Position numbers and translations under genes: made by a program. DNA of 64,000 nt from contig JACKJS010000001.1 in NCBI GenBank assembly GCA_020637815.1, positions 434,001 to 498,000 of the forward strand, written 5' to 3'. Below, piece after piece: positions 26,065 through 35,229 of the stretch. This DNA is from Hyphomicrobiaceae bacterium (GTDB lineage: Bacteria; Pseudomonadota; Alphaproteobacteria; Rhizobiales; Methyloligellaceae). Below the pieces are notes generated by a model. That model saw only the letters and a program-made list of their open reading frames with translations. It had not been told where the DNA came from and made no database searches. Position 1 is the stretch's first letter; every line of letters starts with the position of its first letter.

Positions 26065-29000
26065 CTATACGGCGACTTTCCGGCCGAACAGCGTGAACCG
26101 TCGCTTCTTGTGATCCCTACCCGGTTCGTAGACGACAACAGGACATCCCAGACGCTGGATTGTCGAAAGCGGCTGGCTTTCCTTTTCCACGCTGCCTTGT
26201 GCGGGAAGTACGGCGACGGCCATCGGCAGTTCGAATTTGAGCGCCGGCATCAAGCTTTCGATCGATGCCATGTCGGCGTGCAAGACGACGCAATCATAGG
26301 CTTGAGTCAGCGCCTCAAAGATTCTCATGAATGCGTCGGGTTCGTGAAAGCCTTCGCTCACCGCCGGGTTGCCGGCTGGAATGACCTGCAGGGTCGATGC
26401 TTCGTCGAGCCTGACAACATCGGTGAACTCGACTTTCCCGGCCGCGAGGTCGGCAAAGCCGGGAACACGCGGCATCGAAAGACGTCCCGAAACCACGGAC
26501 GAGCCTTTGGCCAGATCCACGAGGGCGACCTGCTCGTTGCGGTCCGCAAGATCGCGCGCGATGGCGATCGCCGCCTCGGGCGATTGGGCGCGCGCGGACG
26601 TGCCGGCGACCAAGAGCGTGCGCGGCAGACCGCCCGTCGAGCTTTCGAGGACCGTACCGATAACGGCATCCACGGACCCGAGCACAGGGCCTACATCGCC
26701 CATGCCGATGGCGGGTTTGGCGGGGACGGGAAATTCGTCTTTCGCGTCGGATCCCGCGACCCTCTGGGTCAGGTAGTGTCGAAGATCGTTGGGGCTCAGG
26801 GCGGCCATCTCGTTCTCTTTCTGCGGGTCTTTAGAGATGCGTGCGGGCTCCTCCGGCGCCTTGGCCGAGGCCTCCGGCGTATTCTTGGTGCTCTTGCCGC
26901 GGAATCGTTCGAGAAAACCACCAGAGCGGCGGCCGCCGGGCTTTTCGGCTTCCATGGCGCTCGGGTCGGTCGGTCTGCTCACGTCCTTCCTGAGGCGCTG
27001 AATGAAATCCGCGGTGGAGGCCGGCTTGGGGGCCTCCTCTACCGGCCCGGCTTTGGAAGGCTCTCTCGCTAGTGTCTTCGCGATGGCCGCTTGGGCTTCG
27101 TTCCGGACAACAGGCTGAACGGGTGGAGTCTCTTGGACCACCGGCTTGGGTGGTGCCTTGGATGGGGTCCCCGCTTCCGCCAATTTGGGACCCACTGAAG
27201 GTTCGCGGCGTTCCGGCTCCTGCTCCTCATCGTTCAACGACGCTCCCGTGGCGGCCAAAGCGGCCAAGGTCGCAAGCGCACCGGACGACGGCTTGCCCGG
27301 CGTGTCCTGCTTTGCCTCCTTGGCCGTCTGTTCGAGAGGCTCCCGCCCGGCTGGCTCCATGCCGGCCGGTGCTTCGGGGGCAACGTCGTGCCGCACGGTC
27401 TCTTGAGGCGGCGCTTTTGGAGGCGGAGCCTTCTGCGGTTCAGTCTTTTGGGGTGCCGCTACGACGGGTGTCTTTGCCTCGACTGCCGCCTTGTCTTGGG
27501 GAACCGGTTCGTGGGCAACGGCTTCTTGGGCAACGGTTTCTTGGGCAACGGCTTCTTGGGGAACCGGGTTTGCGGTGGGTTCCTTTGGCTCTATGGACGG
27601 CTTCTCGGCGACGGGAGCTTCGGCCGCTTTTTCCGCGGCTTCGTCGAGCGCGGCGCTGCGTGGCTCGTTGACCTTGAGCCAGCTCGGCCGTTTGGCCGGT
27701 TTCGATGGCCGCCAAACCGACTTTGAGGCCGGCCGCGACGGCGCGGCCCCGGCAATCTTTTCTGGAACGGAACTTTCGGTGACAGCCGCGGTCGTCTTTT
27801 CGATCGGCTCGCGCGCCGGCTCGGCGTCTCCGGCAGAGGACGCCGGACTTTCGGCCTTCGGCGCGGGCTGTTCGGACGCCACCGGCTTCGGAGGGCTTGC
27901 TTCGGAGGTTGTCGGCTGGGAACCTACGGACTGAGGCGCTTCCGGCCGAGGCGCCGAGATCTCGCGCTGCCGCGCATCCTCATTCGCTTCCGCCGGTGTG
28001 CCCGAGACCGTTCGACTCGTCGCTTCCGGCGCTTTGTCGAGCGTTTCTGTGGGCCGCACACGCCTTCGCCGCTCCGCAGCGTCCATTCGGCTCAACGCCA
28101 GCATCTCCGCACGCGACATGTATTCCGGTTCGCTCGGAACCAGCTCGTCCGGTTCATGCCGCATCGGCGACCGTTCGCGCCGTTCCGGGACGCCGCTGAC
28201 AATGATCGACTTGGCAAGGACAGACCCGATAGCGAGCAGCGCCATCGCGGCGATCACGAGAAGGGTGATGGGTCCTTTGCGCGGAAACGAAGGAAGGACG
28301 GAGGCGTGCGCCCGGGAGACGATCGCGGCCTGAGCTGGCACCGACCCCAAGTCATGGCGCGTGGACGCGTCACGATAACGCGCCAGATACGATTCCAGAA
28401 GGTCGCGATTGGCTTTTGCCTCGCGTTCCAACGCACGGAGCTTCACTTCCGCATCGGACTGTCCCACGGAACGGCTCTTGGCCGCATCGAGACTCGCGCG
28501 CAACGACGCTTCGCGGGCGGCGGCAACTTGAGCTTGGTTTTCAAGACCCTTGACGACCTTCTGCGCTTCGATCCGGATCTGCGCGCGGACATCGGCCAAT
28601 TCGGAGCGGAGCTGCTGAATGCGTGGATGGGACGGCAACAATGTCGCGGACAATTCCGCGAGTTGGCGCTGCACGAGGACGCGCTGCTCGATCAGATTGA
28701 TCACCACTTGCGAACTCATGACCTCGGGCGTCGCATCGATGTCGCCGTTCTTCGCAAGCATGTCCTTGATGAGCTTCGCCCTGGCACGCGCCTCGGATTC
28801 CTGCGCCTCGGCCAGAATCAATTGGCTGTTCAACTCGGAAAGCTGCTGCGCGTTCAGCGTGACATTGTTGGTGCCCGCATAAAGGCCCTTGGACGCCTTG
28901 AAGGACTCGACGGCCTCTTCGGCATCCGCTGTCGCCGTGCGGAGCGCCTTGATCTGCGCATCCAGCCAGGCCGTGGCGTCCTTTGTTTGGTCGATCTTGG

Positions 29001-29583
29001 CCTCGCGCTGCCACGCGATATAGACGTCCGCGAGCGTGTTGGCGATCTTCGCAGCGAGTTGCGGGTCGCCGGAAGTGTATTCCAGCGCGATCACGGAAGA
29101 CTTGGAAAGCTGGTATACGTCGAGATGTTCGGCAAGTGCGTTGGCCGCCCGTTCTTCTTCCGACTCGGGCGTGCCCCGGCTAAGACCGGCGGCCTTCATC
29201 AAGCGCGCGAGAATCGTGTCGCCCGCATCCTGCATGAACGCATCGTTCTGCGTGAGATCGAGATCGCGCACGACTTTGAGAATGAGGTCGCGCGAGGTCA
29301 GAACCTGCACCTGGCTTTGCACGGCTTGCTCGTCGAGCGCGGTGCGGTATGCGTTACTTCCCTGCTCGGTTGTTGGACGCGTGAACGCCGTTTCTTCGTT
29401 CTGTATCAAGATACGCGCTTCGGAGGTGTAGAGCGGTCGCATCATCGATAGGGCGATGAAGGTCAACGCTCCGGCGCCAAGCGCTAGGCCGACGATCCAC
29501 CCCTTTGCGCGCCACAGTGCAGCACCAAGAGTTGCAAGATCGACGTCGTCGTTTTCCAGCTTCTCGCCCGAGGAATTTTTCAC
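26065..29583 (-). CDS. Wzc/GumC-like polysaccharide co-polymerase with long linker and degenerate kinase-like domain
   Basis: A 1172-residue inner-membrane protein. The Wzz domain occupies about 15-110 with a first membrane helix near 28-50; a periplasmic coiled coil follows (about 200-420, with the GNVR-like LPSHPRIQQLRSELADVRAQ), and a second helix at about 435-460. Residues ~460-960 are low-complexity, rich in Pro, Ala and Glu. The C-terminal ~185 residues have a BY-kinase/ParA fold pattern, but where Walker A (GxGKS/T) should be it reads LLVAGTSARAQSPEAAIAIA, with no GK(S/T), and there is no tyrosine cluster. It likely controls chain length and export without being an active kinase. The start is a GTG at 29583. 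Divergent from the Wza-like gene. Confidence 0.88.
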   Translation of the reverse strand: MKNSSGEKLENDDVDLATLGAALWRAKGWIVGLALGAGALTFIALSMMRPLYTSEARILIQNEETAFTRPTTEQGSNAYRTALDEQAVQSQVQVLTSRDLILKVVRDLDLTQNDAFMQDAGDTILARLMKAAGLSRGTPESEEERAANALAEHLDVYQLSKSSVIALEYTSGDPQLAAKIANTLADVYIAWQREAKIDQTKDATAWLDAQIKALRTATADAEEAVESFKASKGLYAGTNNVTLNAQQLSELNSQLILAEAQESEARARAKLIKDMLAKNGDIDATPEVMSSQVVINLIEQRVLVQRQLAELSATLLPSHPRIQQLRSELADVRAQIRIEAQKVVKGLENQAQVAAAREASLRASLDAAKSRSVGQSDAEVKLRALEREAKANRDLLESYLARYRDASTRHDLGSVPAQAAIVSRAHASVLPSFPRKGPITLLVIAAMALLAIGSVLAKSIIVSGVPERRERSPMRHEPDELVPSEPEYMSRAEMLALSRMDAAERRRRVRPTETLDKAPEATSRTVSGTPAEANEDARQREISAPRPEAPQSVGSQPTTSEASPPKPVASEQPAPKAESPASSAGDAEPAREPIEKTTAAVTESSVPEKIAGAAPSRPASKSVWRPSKPAKRPSWLKVNEPRSAALDEAAEKAAEAPVAEKPSIEPKEPTANPVPQEAVAQETVAQEAVAHEPVPQDKAAVEAKTPVVAAPQKTEPQKAPPPKAPPQETVRHDVAPEAPAGMEPAGREPLEQTAKEAKQDTPGKPSSGALATLAALAATGASLNDEEQEPERREPSVGPKLAEAGTPSKAPPKPVVQETPPVQPVVRNEAQAAIAKTLAREPSKAGPVEEAPKPASTADFIQRLRKDVSRPTDPSAMEAEKPGGRRSGGFLERFRGKSTKNTPEASAKAPEEPARISKDPQKENEMAALSPNDLRHYLTQRVAGSDAKDEFPVPAKPAIGMGDVGPVLGSVDAVIGTVLESSTGGLPRTLLVAGTSARAQSPEAAIAIARDLADRNEQVALVDLAKGSSVVSGRLSMPRVPGFADLAAGKVEFTDVVRLDEASTLQVIPAGNPAVSEGFHEPDAFMRIFEALTQAYDCVVLHADMASIESLMPALKFELPMAVAVLPAQGSVEKESQPLSTIQRLGCPVVVYEPGRDHKKRRFTLFGRKVAV
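27513..27557 (-). repeat. 15-bp tandem repeat inside the Wzc-like linker
   Basis: Three consecutive copies of GGGCAACGGCTTCTT (the middle copy has one change), encoding repeated AQEAV/AQETV units in the low-complexity linker around residues 675-690. Confidence 0.85.
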
Positions 29584-29789
29584 GAACCCAGACCCGTTGC
29601 GGAATCGGTGAATAGTTTCTCAATAAGCGCAGAACGCCGTAACCAAATACTTAAGCGCCGCGCCGCTTTAAGACGACCCTCTGATGTCGTCTGACATGGG
29701 GCTTCCGCCCGTTTTGGCACGGGTCCTCAGCATTTATTAACCATGCAAGGGGTAGGTTCGGGACCGTAGAGACGTCCTGGAGCCGCTTC

Positions 29790-30461
29790 ATGACCACGTG
29801 CCGTATCACGGTCAGCGCCAAAATCCTCATCCTGTTGCTTGCCGTCCTCACGAGCGGCCTGTCGGGCTGCAAGGGAAGCGCCATTCCGGGCCTCACCACG
29901 CCAGATTTCGCCCTGTCCACCCCGGCCCCCTTGCCCGGACCCGGCCAGGCCTATCCGCCCGGCGCCGGCCGCGCCCCGCCCGGCGTCCCCGTCGTGCCCT
30001 TCGCCACCTACTCGCTGGACTCCGGCGACCGGGTCCGCGTCATCGTGTTCGGCCAGCAGAACCTCTCGAACGTCTACACCGTCAGCGCCTCGGGCACCGT
30101 CGCCATCCCGCTGATCGGACAGGTGCGCGCCCGCGGCCTCACCACGGGCGAACTCTCCAACCAGATCGCCCGCAAGCTCAGGGCCCAATATATCAAGGAC
30201 CCCAAGGTCACCGCCGAGGTGGTCACCTACAGGCCCTTCTACATCCTCGGCGAGGTCACGCGGCCCGGGCAGTATCCTTATGCCCACGCCCTCACCGTCG
30301 AAGAGGCCGTCGCCATCGCGGAAGGCTATACCCCCCGCGCCAAGAAACGCATGGTCCGGATCACCCGCCGCTTCGACGGCGTCATGTCCACCGTCATGGT
30401 CCCAACCGACTATCCCATCCAGCCAGGCGATACTATTTACGTCCTCCAACGCCTGTTCTAA
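29790..30461 (+). CDS. Wza-like polysaccharide export lipoprotein
   Basis: A 223-residue outer-membrane export protein. A lipoprotein signal (ILILLLAVLTSGLSGC) is followed by a Pro/Gly-rich stretch, then the Poly_export domain (YSLDSGDRVRVIVFGQQNLSNVYTVSASGTVAIPLIGQV, residues ~75-115) and a SLBB-like block (RPFYILGEVTRPGQYPYAHALTVEEAVAIAEGYTPRA). It lacks the C-terminal amphipathic helix of full Wza, so it is the short alphaproteobacterial type. Codon choice is strikingly C-rich at third positions compared with its neighbours, and both alternative frames stay open for most of its length. Paired with the divergent Wzc-like gene. Confidence 0.93.
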   Translation: MTTCRITVSAKILILLLAVLTSGLSGCKGSAIPGLTTPDFALSTPAPLPGPGQAYPPGAGRAPPGVPVVPFATYSLDSGDRVRVIVFGQQNLSNVYTVSASGTVAIPLIGQVRARGLTTGELSNQIARKLRAQYIKDPKVTAEVVTYRPFYILGEVTRPGQYPYAHALTVEEAVAIAEGYTPRAKKRMVRITRRFDGVMSTVMVPTDYPIQPGDTIYVLQRLF

Positions 30462-30507
30462 AGCTCAAGGGGAGATCGACACTTCTCCCTAAGGCGCTGC
30501 GTTCCCT

Positions 30508-31662
30508 GTGAGCTCGAACTTTCGAATCCTGCATTGTTTGCGCGCGCCCGTCGGCGGGCTTTTCCGACATGTTCACGACCTGGCGATAGGACAGGCCGAG
30601 CTCGGCGCCGAGGTTGGCATCGTCTGCGATTCCAACACTGGCAACGAGGCAAGCGATGTCGCGCTCAGCCGGCTCGCCGACAATTGCAGTCTGGGTGTGA
30701 CCCGGATTCCGATGTCGCGCACGCCCCATCTCAGCGATTGGCGCGTCTACCGGAAGATCGCCAAGCTCGGCCGCACATTGAAAGTCGACGTTCTGCACGG
30801 ACATGGCGCCAAGGGCGGGGCCTATGCGCGGCTTGCCGGGCGCGGCTTGCGAAAGAAGAACACGAAAGTCGTCTATACGCCTCATGGCGGCGTCGTTCAC
30901 TATGCGCCGTCTTCGCTCTCCGGAAAGCTCTATTTCGCCATCGAACGCAAGCTTGCACCGCTCACGGACGGGTTCATTTTCGAGAGCATGTTCGCCGGGA
31001 ATCGCTATGCGGAGCTCGTGGGTCCGCCCAAATGCCCGGCGCGCGTCGTCTATAATGGGTTGCAGCGGCACGAGTTCTACGAGTCGCTTCTCGCCGATGA
31101 CGCGGCCGATTTCGTCTTCGTGGGCGAATTGCGCAAACTCAAAGGCGTCGACGTGCTACTGCACGCCCTTGCGGCTCTACGGAAGGTTTCTCCTGGACGC
31201 GCGATCATTGTCGGATCGGGGCCGGACGAGAAATATTTCAAGCGCCTCTCCCGCAAGTTGGGGCTCGGCTCCCAGGTGACTTTCTCAGGACCGCAGCCGG
31301 CGCGCACGGCATTCGTCCGCGGGCGCTGCGTGGTGATTCCGTCGCGCGCGGAATCGCTTCCTTACATCTTGCTGGAAGCGGCGGCGGCCCAGATGCCGAT
31401 CATCGCCACGAATGTGGGGGGCATTCCGGAAATGATCGGCGACATCCCCATTTCGCTCGTTCCTCCTGACGACGTGGAAGCGCTTGCGACACAGCTCGGC
31501 AGCTTCATGGCCGATCCCAGGCCTTATCTCAGGCGCGCCGCGGAGCTGCAGAAGCATGTGGCGGACGTATTTTCCACGGAAATGATGACGCGCGAGGTCG
31601 TGGATTTCTATATTTCCGATCTCGGCGCAGGGCTCCACAAACTGCCCGAAGACGAGGCGTAA
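30508..31662 (+). CDS. glycosyltransferase family 4 protein
   Basis: A 384-residue GT-B enzyme. The N-terminal acceptor domain starts with FRILHCLRAPVGGLFRHVHDLA and the C-terminal GT1 domain has FVFVGELRKLKGVDVLLHAL, RAIIVGSGPDEKYF and VVIPSRAESLPYILLEAAAAQMPIIATNVGG, including the E-x7-E nucleotide-sugar motif. It probably adds one sugar to the lipid-linked repeat unit of the exopolysaccharide. The start is a GTG at 30508. Lies between the exporter and the initiating sugar transferase. Confidence 0.93.
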   Translation: MSSNFRILHCLRAPVGGLFRHVHDLAIGQAELGAEVGIVCDSNTGNEASDVALSRLADNCSLGVTRIPMSRTPHLSDWRVYRKIAKLGRTLKVDVLHGHGAKGGAYARLAGRGLRKKNTKVVYTPHGGVVHYAPSSLSGKLYFAIERKLAPLTDGFIFESMFAGNRYAELVGPPKCPARVVYNGLQRHEFYESLLADDAADFVFVGELRKLKGVDVLLHALAALRKVSPGRAIIVGSGPDEKYFKRLSRKLGLGSQVTFSGPQPARTAFVRGRCVVIPSRAESLPYILLEAAAAQMPIIATNVGGIPEMIGDIPISLVPPDDVEALATQLGSFMADPRPYLRRAAELQKHVADVFSTEMMTREVVDFYISDLGAGLHKLPEDEA

Positions 31663-31833
31663 ACCGCGTCTTAACTATGCCGCAAGCGAGGCGCCGGAAC
31701 GGCGATCCGCTTCACCGATCTCAAAGCCTCTCCATGGGATAGTCTGCCGGGGTTGGCACGAGTGCCGTCGCGTTTCTCGAGCCGCATCGTATCGGCGTGT
31801 GGCCTGAATCGCCGCTTTTGGGATCGAAAAGGG

Positions 31834-33381
31834 ATGATCGAGACAAACGCACCGAAGAAGCGGCCTCGGGTCGATCCCGCGGCGCAGGAGCGGAGCGCAC
31901 CCGTGCCCTTCCCCGATCGGCGCAAGACCCCGCGGCCGCCGCTCGCGGAAATCCGCCGGGGCGGCACCTTGAGGCTCATGCCGCCCGTGGTCGTGTCGGG
32001 CGCCGTCCGGGGCACGGAGCTCTTGCTCATCAGCCTGCTCGGCTTCGCCATCTATCTCGGCTACGTGGAATACGAGGGCCAGCAGACGCATCTGTTCTAT
32101 CTGACTGCGATCCTCATTGCGGTTCTCGGCTACATGACGATCGCGCAATTGCTTGGGCTCTATCGCGTCTCGTCGTTCAACGTCTTCGTGCCGAGTTTCA
32201 CGCGAGTCTTCTTCGCATGGACGGTCGTGGTCTCCGGGTTGATGGCGCTTGCCTTCTTCACGAAGCTCAGCGCCGACTTCTCGCGTGTGTGGATCGCGAC
32301 TTGGTATGCCTCCGGTCTGGCGGTGCTCTTTGTCGAGCGACTGGCCATTTCGTTGTTGGCCAAGAAATGGCTCAAGGAGGGCCGTCTCTACCGCCGCGCC
32401 GTCATTGTCGGCGGCGGACCGGAAGCGGAACACCTCATCAAGGCTCTGGAAGCTTCGGCCAATGCCGACATCCGTATCGTCGGGATCTTCGACGACCGCG
32501 GCTCCGACCGGGTCGGCCCCATCGTCGCCGGTTATCCGAAGCTCGGCAATGTCAGCGACCTGGTCGACTACGCCCGCGCCTCGCGGCTCGACATCATCAT
32601 CGTCACGCTTCCGATTAGCGCGGAACGGCGGCTACTCCATCTTCTGAAAAAGCTCTGGGTGCTGCCGGTGGATATCCGTCTCTCCGCCCAGTCGAATCCC
32701 CTGCGCTTCCGGCCGCGGACCTATTCGTATATTGGCAACGTCCCCTTTATCGATATCGCCGACAAGCCCATCGCGAATTGGGACGTGGTCAAGAAATGGG
32801 TGTTCGACAAGACAGTCGCCTTGCTGGCGATCGTCTTTCTGGCGCCGGTGATGGCGGTCATCGCGATCGCGGTCAAACTGGATTCGAAAGGACCCATCCT
32901 GTTCCGGCAGAAGCGGCTCGGATTCAACAACGAACCAATCGACGTCCTTAAGTTCCGGACGATGTACGCCGACGCGACGGACGCTCAGGCTTCGAAGCTC
33001 GTGACGAGGGACGACCCGCGCGTGACCCGGGTTGGCCGGTTCCTGCGCAGGGCAAGCCTCGACGAACTTCCGCAGTTCTTCAACGTGCTCAAAGGCGATC
33101 TTTCCCTGGTTGGGCCGCGCCCGCACGCGGTCAAAGCGAAGGCAGCCGACAAGCTTTATCAGGACGCCGTGGACGGGTATTTCGCGCGGCACAGGGTGAA
33201 ACCCGGCGTCACGGGCTGGGCCCAGATCAACGGCTGGCGCGGGGAAACCGACACCGAAGAAAAGATCGAACGCCGCGTCGAGCACGATCTCTACTACATC
33301 GAAAACTGGTCTGTGACATTCGACCTCTACATCCTCCTGATGACGCCGTTCGCCCTGCTGAAGGGCGAGAACGCCTTCTGA
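31834..33381 (+). CDS. undecaprenyl-phosphate sugar phosphotransferase (WcaJ/ExoY-type)
   Basis: A 515-residue polyprenyl-phosphate hexose-1-phosphate transferase that starts repeat-unit synthesis. Four to five N-terminal membrane helices (about 45-170), a CoA-binding-like middle domain (RAVIVGGGPEAEHLIKAL) and a C-terminal catalytic domain with KWVFDKTVALLAIVFLAPVM, KFRTMYAD, FLRRASLDELPQFFNVLKGD and LSLVGPRPHA, the signature DE and PRP motifs, are all visible. The ATG at 31834 is preceded by AAAAGGG; the frame is open from 31753. Confidence 0.95.
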   Translation: MIETNAPKKRPRVDPAAQERSAPVPFPDRRKTPRPPLAEIRRGGTLRLMPPVVVSGAVRGTELLLISLLGFAIYLGYVEYEGQQTHLFYLTAILIAVLGYMTIAQLLGLYRVSSFNVFVPSFTRVFFAWTVVVSGLMALAFFTKLSADFSRVWIATWYASGLAVLFVERLAISLLAKKWLKEGRLYRRAVIVGGGPEAEHLIKALEASANADIRIVGIFDDRGSDRVGPIVAGYPKLGNVSDLVDYARASRLDIIIVTLPISAERRLLHLLKKLWVLPVDIRLSAQSNPLRFRPRTYSYIGNVPFIDIADKPIANWDVVKKWVFDKTVALLAIVFLAPVMAVIAIAVKLDSKGPILFRQKRLGFNNEPIDVLKFRTMYADATDAQASKLVTRDDPRVTRVGRFLRRASLDELPQFFNVLKGDLSLVGPRPHAVKAKAADKLYQDAVDGYFARHRVKPGVTGWAQINGWRGETDTEEKIERRVEHDLYYIENWSVTFDLYILLMTPFALLKGENAF

Positions 33382-33391
33382 GGACGCCTCG

Positions 33392-34660
33392 ATGTCGGTG
33401 ACCTATGACGGGATGAAGTTCGGTTCGGCCGCTCCGGCGCGGGTGGCCGACACGCGGCGAAGTCATGTCCGGCCCGGCTTCAAACGTCTGGCGCAGATCT
33501 ATCTTTGGATCGTCATCGCGAGCGGCTGCGTGGTTTACGTGGAACCCGCGCCCTACGACGCGCTCCTCCTCGGCGCTGTGATCCTGCTGCCCGTCGCGGG
33601 TCTCGTTACCCTGCCCCGGACGCTCGCCGCTTATTTGATCCTGCTTTGCAGCATCGCCGCCGGCGGCTATGTGGCGACGACCCAGGCCGGGATATTCGAT
33701 GTGCCCGCCAAGCACGTGACCATCACGCTCTATCTAGCACTCACATCCGTGGTGCTTGCGGGCTTTGTCGCCAACAACCCGGTCCCGCATGTCCGCTTGA
33801 TTATGTCGGCCTATGTCGCCGCGGCACTGGTTGCCTCGATCGCCGCGCTGATCGGCTATTTCAATATCGTTCCGTCCCTTCACGATATCCTGACAGAATT
33901 CGGACGTGCGCGTGGGACGTTCAAAGATCCGAACGTCCTCGGCGCATTTCTCGTGCCCGCCGTGCTCTACGTCCTCAACGACGTGCTCACGGCCCGGCCG
34001 GTACGCGCCCTCTTTTGGACTCCGCTCTTGGCGGTGTTGGTTCTCGCCACGCTGCTGAGCTTTTCCCGCGGCGCTTGGATTAATCTCCTGGTGGGCCTCA
34101 TCGTCTACGGCTTCTTCGCGTTCTCATTGTCCAGGAGCAATCGCCAGCGCATCAAGCTCCTGTTCTGTGCGGTTCTCGCTGGCATCGTTGCCGTGGGGGC
34201 GTTGGTGGCGGTCCAGACGATCCCGCAGGTGTCCGAGCGGCTGAGCGAGCGGGCGTCGTTCGAACAATCCTACGACGTCGGACCCGAGGGCCGCTTCGGC
34301 GGTCAAAAGAAAGCCGCGGTTCTTGTCGCCGAACATCCGCTCGGGATCGGTGCGCTAGAGTTTTCACGCCTCTACCACCCCGAAGACGTGCATCAGGTTT
34401 ATCTGAACATGTATCTGAATACCGGCTGGTTCGGTGGCACCCTGTATGTGCTTCTGGTGCTTGCGACGATTGTGCTGGGATTGAAGTTTGTCGTCCGCGA
34501 GCGTGACGTCCGAGGATATGGCGCAATCCTCGTAGCGGCCTTTCTCGGTATGTCCGTGGAAGGCATGGTGGTCGATACGGACCACTGGCGGCACTTCTAT
34601 CTGATCATGGCGATGATCTGGGGCATGGTGGCGGCACGCCGCCCGGGCCCCGAGGCCTGA
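33392..34660 (+). CDS. O-antigen ligase/Wzy-like polymerase (resident locus)
   Basis: A 422-residue membrane protein with about 10-12 helices and the Wzy_C signature: FKDPNVLGAFLVPAVLYVL, LLSFSRGAWINLLVGLIVY and the large periplasmic loop ending HPLGIGALEFSRLYHPEDVHQVYLN, where arginine and histidine residues act in polymerases and ligases. It begins 10 bases after the sugar transferase, so it is in the same operon, and is the last gene before the terminator. It would polymerise the repeat unit; a ligase role is an alternative. Confidence 0.88.
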   Translation: MSVTYDGMKFGSAAPARVADTRRSHVRPGFKRLAQIYLWIVIASGCVVYVEPAPYDALLLGAVILLPVAGLVTLPRTLAAYLILLCSIAAGGYVATTQAGIFDVPAKHVTITLYLALTSVVLAGFVANNPVPHVRLIMSAYVAAALVASIAALIGYFNIVPSLHDILTEFGRARGTFKDPNVLGAFLVPAVLYVLNDVLTARPVRALFWTPLLAVLVLATLLSFSRGAWINLLVGLIVYGFFAFSLSRSNRQRIKLLFCAVLAGIVAVGALVAVQTIPQVSERLSERASFEQSYDVGPEGRFGGQKKAAVLVAEHPLGIGALEFSRLYHPEDVHQVYLNMYLNTGWFGGTLYVLLVLATIVLGLKFVVRERDVRGYGAILVAAFLGMSVEGMVVDTDHWRHFYLIMAMIWGMVAARRPGPEA

Positions 34661-34666
34661 GCAAAA

Positions 34667-34701
34667 AGAAAGCCCCGGACGGGGGGGAACCGGGGCTTTC
34701 T
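34667..34701 (+). terminator. hairpin at the end of the polysaccharide operon
   Basis: 12-bp stem AGAAAGCCCCGG / CCGGGGCTTTCT with an 11-base G-rich loop, just after the Wzy-like stop. A weaker stem GGTTCC/GGAACC (34707-34728) follows, and both hairpins contain a copy of GGGGGGGAACC (34681-34691, 34718-34728). Confidence 0.75.
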
Positions 34702-35133
34702 GAATCGGTTCCTGTTTGGGGGGGAACCAGGACGGAGGAGGGAAGCTCCGTCTCTACACTCAATAATAGCACCGAAGATCCATTTCTCAAAAATGACAAA
34801 TTCGTGTATGTGCCCTGCCCTCGATCCCGGCAGCGCTGTCACCCGTTTGCAACAAGGATGGAAGGTCTGTCGACAAAGTCGAGCACCGCCCGATATTTGC
34901 CCAGATTGACTCCGTAAGATGCCTCTCAACGCGCGTTGACGCGGGGGCACGAGGGAAACGGAGGGAGCCTTGTCACACCGGCAGGGCTTCTTCTGTTTGT
35001 AACGGTCGATTTCCTTCCGGCCCGCGAATTCGATCCTGACAACCGAGCCAAATCGCACGTCGCCACGGTCTCAGCCATGGCTCGTCCGTCGCAAGACGCC
35101 ATGTTCCGTCTGTTTTCTTAGGCTCTGTGTTCT
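34702..35133. other. intergenic region left of the island
   Basis: 432 bases with no convincing gene or RNA; open frames here lack ribosome sites. Before integration this would have been the sequence just 3' of tRNA-Pro(GGG). Confidence 0.45.
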
Positions 35134-35195
35134 TGGGAGAAGTGGTCGGAGCGGGGAGATTTGAACTCCCGACCCCCGGTCCCCCAGACCGGTGC
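35134..35195 (-). repeat. left attachment site with tRNA-Pro 3' fragment
   Basis: 62 bases identical to 44467-44528, including the CCA, T-arm and anticodon stem-loop of tRNA-Pro(GGG). The sequence diverges right after GGTGC, so no functional tRNA can form here. Confidence 0.93.
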
Positions 35196-35229
35196 CGCCA
35201 AATCTGCATTTATATTCTACCTCAATATG

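Noticed and set aside
27513..27557. short tandem repeats as a CRISPR-like array
   Set aside because: Units are contiguous, 15 bp long and in frame with the coding sequence; no spacers.
29727..30449. 240-residue leftward frame over the Wza-like gene
   Set aside because: Created by extreme third-position GC of the real gene; no recognisable protein.
34936..35121. 61-residue frame left of the island
   Set aside because: Unsupported by a ribosome site or similarity; lies in sequence flanking a tRNA insertion point.
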